Below, piece by piece: positions 5,131 to 6,502 of a DNA stretch of 6,502 nt. Every line of letters starts with the position of its first letter. Positions within the stretch are counted from its first letter, which is position 1. The stretch lies in contig BNVB01000101.1 in NCBI GenBank assembly GCA_025997795.1, positions 1 to 6,502 of the forward strand. The letters are read 5' to 3'. Under the pieces are notes generated by a model. The model ran no database searches and was not told the DNA's origin. It was given only the letters and a program-made list of their open reading frames with translations. The position numbers and the translations under genes were made by a program. This DNA comes from Spirochaetia bacterium (GTDB lineage: Bacteria > Spirochaetota > Spirochaetia > Treponematales > Breznakiellaceae).

Positions 5131-6502
5131 GCTTCTACCCCCGCCATCATGGCGCCGATGCGCCGTTCATCCGCTTCTTCCGCAGGAACCACACCCACTA
5201 TCCGGCCCTTGGAAACAGCGGCAATGCGGTCGCAGAGGGCCATAATTTCGTCCAATTCAAAGGATACCAGCAGTACCGCCCGGCCCTTGTCCCGCTCTTC
5301 TACAATACGGCGGTGAATGTATTCAATGGCCCCCACATCAAGCCCCCGTGTGGGCTGGGATACAATAAGCAAATCCGGGGAAAGGTCAATCTCCCGGGCA
5401 ATGACCGCCTTTTGCTGATTGCCGCCGGACATTCCTGCGGCAAAAGTTGCCGGACCGTTTCCTGCCCGTATATCAAATTCGCCTATAAGGGTATCAGCAT
5501 GTTTGGCGATAACAGGAAAGCGGAGAAAACCAAAGCGGCTGGAATAGGGCGGCTTCCGGTAACTTTTAAGGACAAGGTTTTCGTCCAGCCGGAACGCAAG
5601 GATAAGTCCGTGTTTGTGCCGGTCTTCGGGAACAAGGCCCAGGCCGTCTTCATTCCGCTGGCGTATGCTTTCCCGGGAAATGTCGTGGTCCTTTAAGAGG
5701 ATGCGGCCGGTTTTAACCGGACTTAGGCCGGCAATAGCCGCCACCAGTTCCGATTGGCCGTTGCCGTCCACTCCGGCGATGCCCACGATTTCTCCGGCAC
5801 GGACTTCCAGCGAAAGGCCGTTTACCGCGGGAGTTCCCTTGGCGCCGGTAACGGTAAGGTTTTCTATTTTTAGGACAAGTTCCCCCGGTTTGGGAGGTTT
5901 TTTTTCGATACGGAAATTGACTGCCCGGCCTACCATCATTTCTGCCAGCTGGTTTTCGCTGGCATCTTTGACCATCACAGTCCCAATATATTTTCCCCGG
6001 CGCAGAACCGTACAGCGGTCTGCGGCGGCTTTTATTTCCCGCAGTTTGTGGGTTATAAAAACAATGGTTTTTCCCTCCGCTTTGAGGCGGTTAAAGATAT
6101 CCAAAAGTTCATCGATCTCCTGGGGAGTAAGCACGGCGGTGGGTTCATCAAAGATAAGAATATCCGCATTACGGTAGAGTATTTTGAGTATCTCCACCCG
6201 CTGCTGCATTCCTACGGTAATGTTTTCTATTTTTGCCCTGGGGTCTACATCAAGGCCGTAGGTTTCGGAAAGTTTTGCCACCCGTTCTTCGGCGGCTTTT
6301 AAGTCCAGGTTACCCCAGGGTTTATTGAGGAGGGGAATCGATGTACGGGGTTCCATGCCCAGGACGATATTTTCGGTAACGGTAAAATTATGGACCAGCT
6401 TAAAGTGCTGGTGTACCATGCCGATACCCAGGGCCGTGGCATCGTTCGGCCCCCGGATAAGGGCTTCTTTGCCCCGGATTTTTATATGTCCGCTGTCATA
6501 CC
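5127..6502 (-). CDS. BMP-type ABC importer ATPase with two NBDs (YufO/NupO-like, COG3845), N-terminus cut by window edge
   Basis: The energising subunit of the importer, a cytoplasmic protein with two fused nucleotide-binding domains. An internal Met at 6419 is not the start: the frame stays open to the edge, adding 27 residues that end in DATALGIGMVHQHFKLV, a Q-loop block of this family. The first Walker A therefore lies beyond 6502. Visible parts of NBD1 are the signature ITVGMQQR (near 6196-6222), Walker B ILIFDEPTAVLTPQE (near 6121-6166) and the H-loop FITHKL. NBD2 has a Walker A-like GVDGNGQSEL (near 5745-5775), signature MSGGNQQK (near 5409-5432) and a Walker B end with SQPTRGLDVGAIEYIH (near 5314-5360). 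Gln in place of the Walker A Lys and of the catalytic Glu in NBD2 is usual for this family and marks one ATP site as degenerate. The stop overlaps the next start as ATGA. Sugar (RbsA-type) import is the main alternative, but the permease pair argues against it. Confidence 0.96.
   Translation of the reverse strand, partial: YDSGHIKIRGKEALIRGPNDATALGIGMVHQHFKLVHNFTVTENIVLGMEPRTSIPLLNKPWGNLDLKAAEERVAKLSETYGLDVDPRAKIENITVGMQQRVEILKILYRNADILIFDEPTAVLTPQEIDELLDIFNRLKAEGKTIVFITHKLREIKAAADRCTVLRRGKYIGTVMVKDASENQLAEMMVGRAVNFRIEKKPPKPGELVLKIENLTVTGAKGTPAVNGLSLEVRAGEIVGIAGVDGNGQSELVAAIAGLSPVKTGRILLKDHDISRESIRQRNEDGLGLVPEDRHKHGLILAFRLDENLVLKSYRKPPYSSRFGFLRFPVIAKHADTLIGEFDIRAGNGPATFAAGMSGGNQQKAVIAREIDLSPDLLIVSQPTRGLDVGAIEYIHRRIVEERDKGRAVLLVSFELDEIMALCDRIAAVSKGRIVGVVPAEEADERRIGAMMAGVEA
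5138..5142 (-). promoter_or_regulatory. Weak ribosome binding site of the larger permease gene
   Basis: GGGGG lies seven bases before the ATG at 5130 and is the only purine-rich SD-like word there. Because it is weak, initiation probably depends on coupling with the overlapping ATPase stop codon. Confidence 0.45.

Noticed and set aside
6417..6419. ATG at 6419 as the start of the ABC ATPase
   Set aside because: It falls inside the conserved GIGMVHQHF block, and the frame stays open upstream to the edge with family-like sequence. The true start is outside the window.
768..6434. Strand-biased heptamer GCCCTGG on the coding strand (14 copies by eye, against 2 in the opposite orientation)
   Set aside because: It looked like an oriented motif of the Chi or KOPS kind, but 11 of 14 copies are the in-frame codon pair GCC CTG (Ala-Leu) and the other three are CCC TGG (Pro-Trp). 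Codon choice in hydrophobic proteins explains it without a special role.
5127..6502. RbsA-type sugar ABC transporter ATPase
   Set aside because: The two-NBD layout is shared, but both following permeases carry the loop motifs of the nucleoside/riboflavin-type pair, whereas sugar systems of that class usually have a different permease arrangement.

Overview
The window carries six genes, all on the minus strand, packed almost without gaps. The base composition is moderately GC-rich. The protein set (a BMP-type ABC importer, a short exported SH3b protein, an exported M48 protease and a CHASE2 adenylate cyclase) suggests a Treponema-like spirochaete, possibly one of the higher-GC gut or environmental lineages. 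That assignment comes from protein style and gene content only. No rRNA or other phylogenetic marker is present.

Region 1 (6502 down to 3041, in transcription order) is an ABC importer of the nucleoside/riboflavin type. It holds a double-NBD ATPase whose 5' end lies outside the window, followed by two membrane permeases. Each of the two junctions is a 4-base ATGA stop/start overlap, so the three are translationally coupled. The substrate-binding lipoprotein is not in the window and would be expected just upstream, beyond 6502.

Region 2 (3040 down to 3002) is a 39-base spacer. It has a perfect 9-base tandem repeat, an imperfect palindrome and a strong Shine-Dalgarno sequence, but no convincing terminator.

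Region 3 (3001 down to 1) is a second tight cluster. It contains a 155-aa exported SH3b protein, then after one base a 292-aa exported M48 zinc metalloprotease, then after 15 bases a CHASE2-domain class III adenylate/guanylate cyclase that runs off the left edge. The cyclase is open from its ATG at 1638 to base 1 (546 codons), so its C-terminal part is missing.

Together, region 1 probably imports purine nucleosides (or riboflavin). Region 3 looks like an envelope unit in which two exported proteins sit beside a transmembrane cyclase with an extracytoplasmic sensor. Whether regions 1 and 3 share one transcript cannot be settled from sequence, but nothing visible separates them. No RNA gene, CRISPR array, insertion sequence or riboswitch was seen, and there is no gene-free stretch longer than 39 bases.
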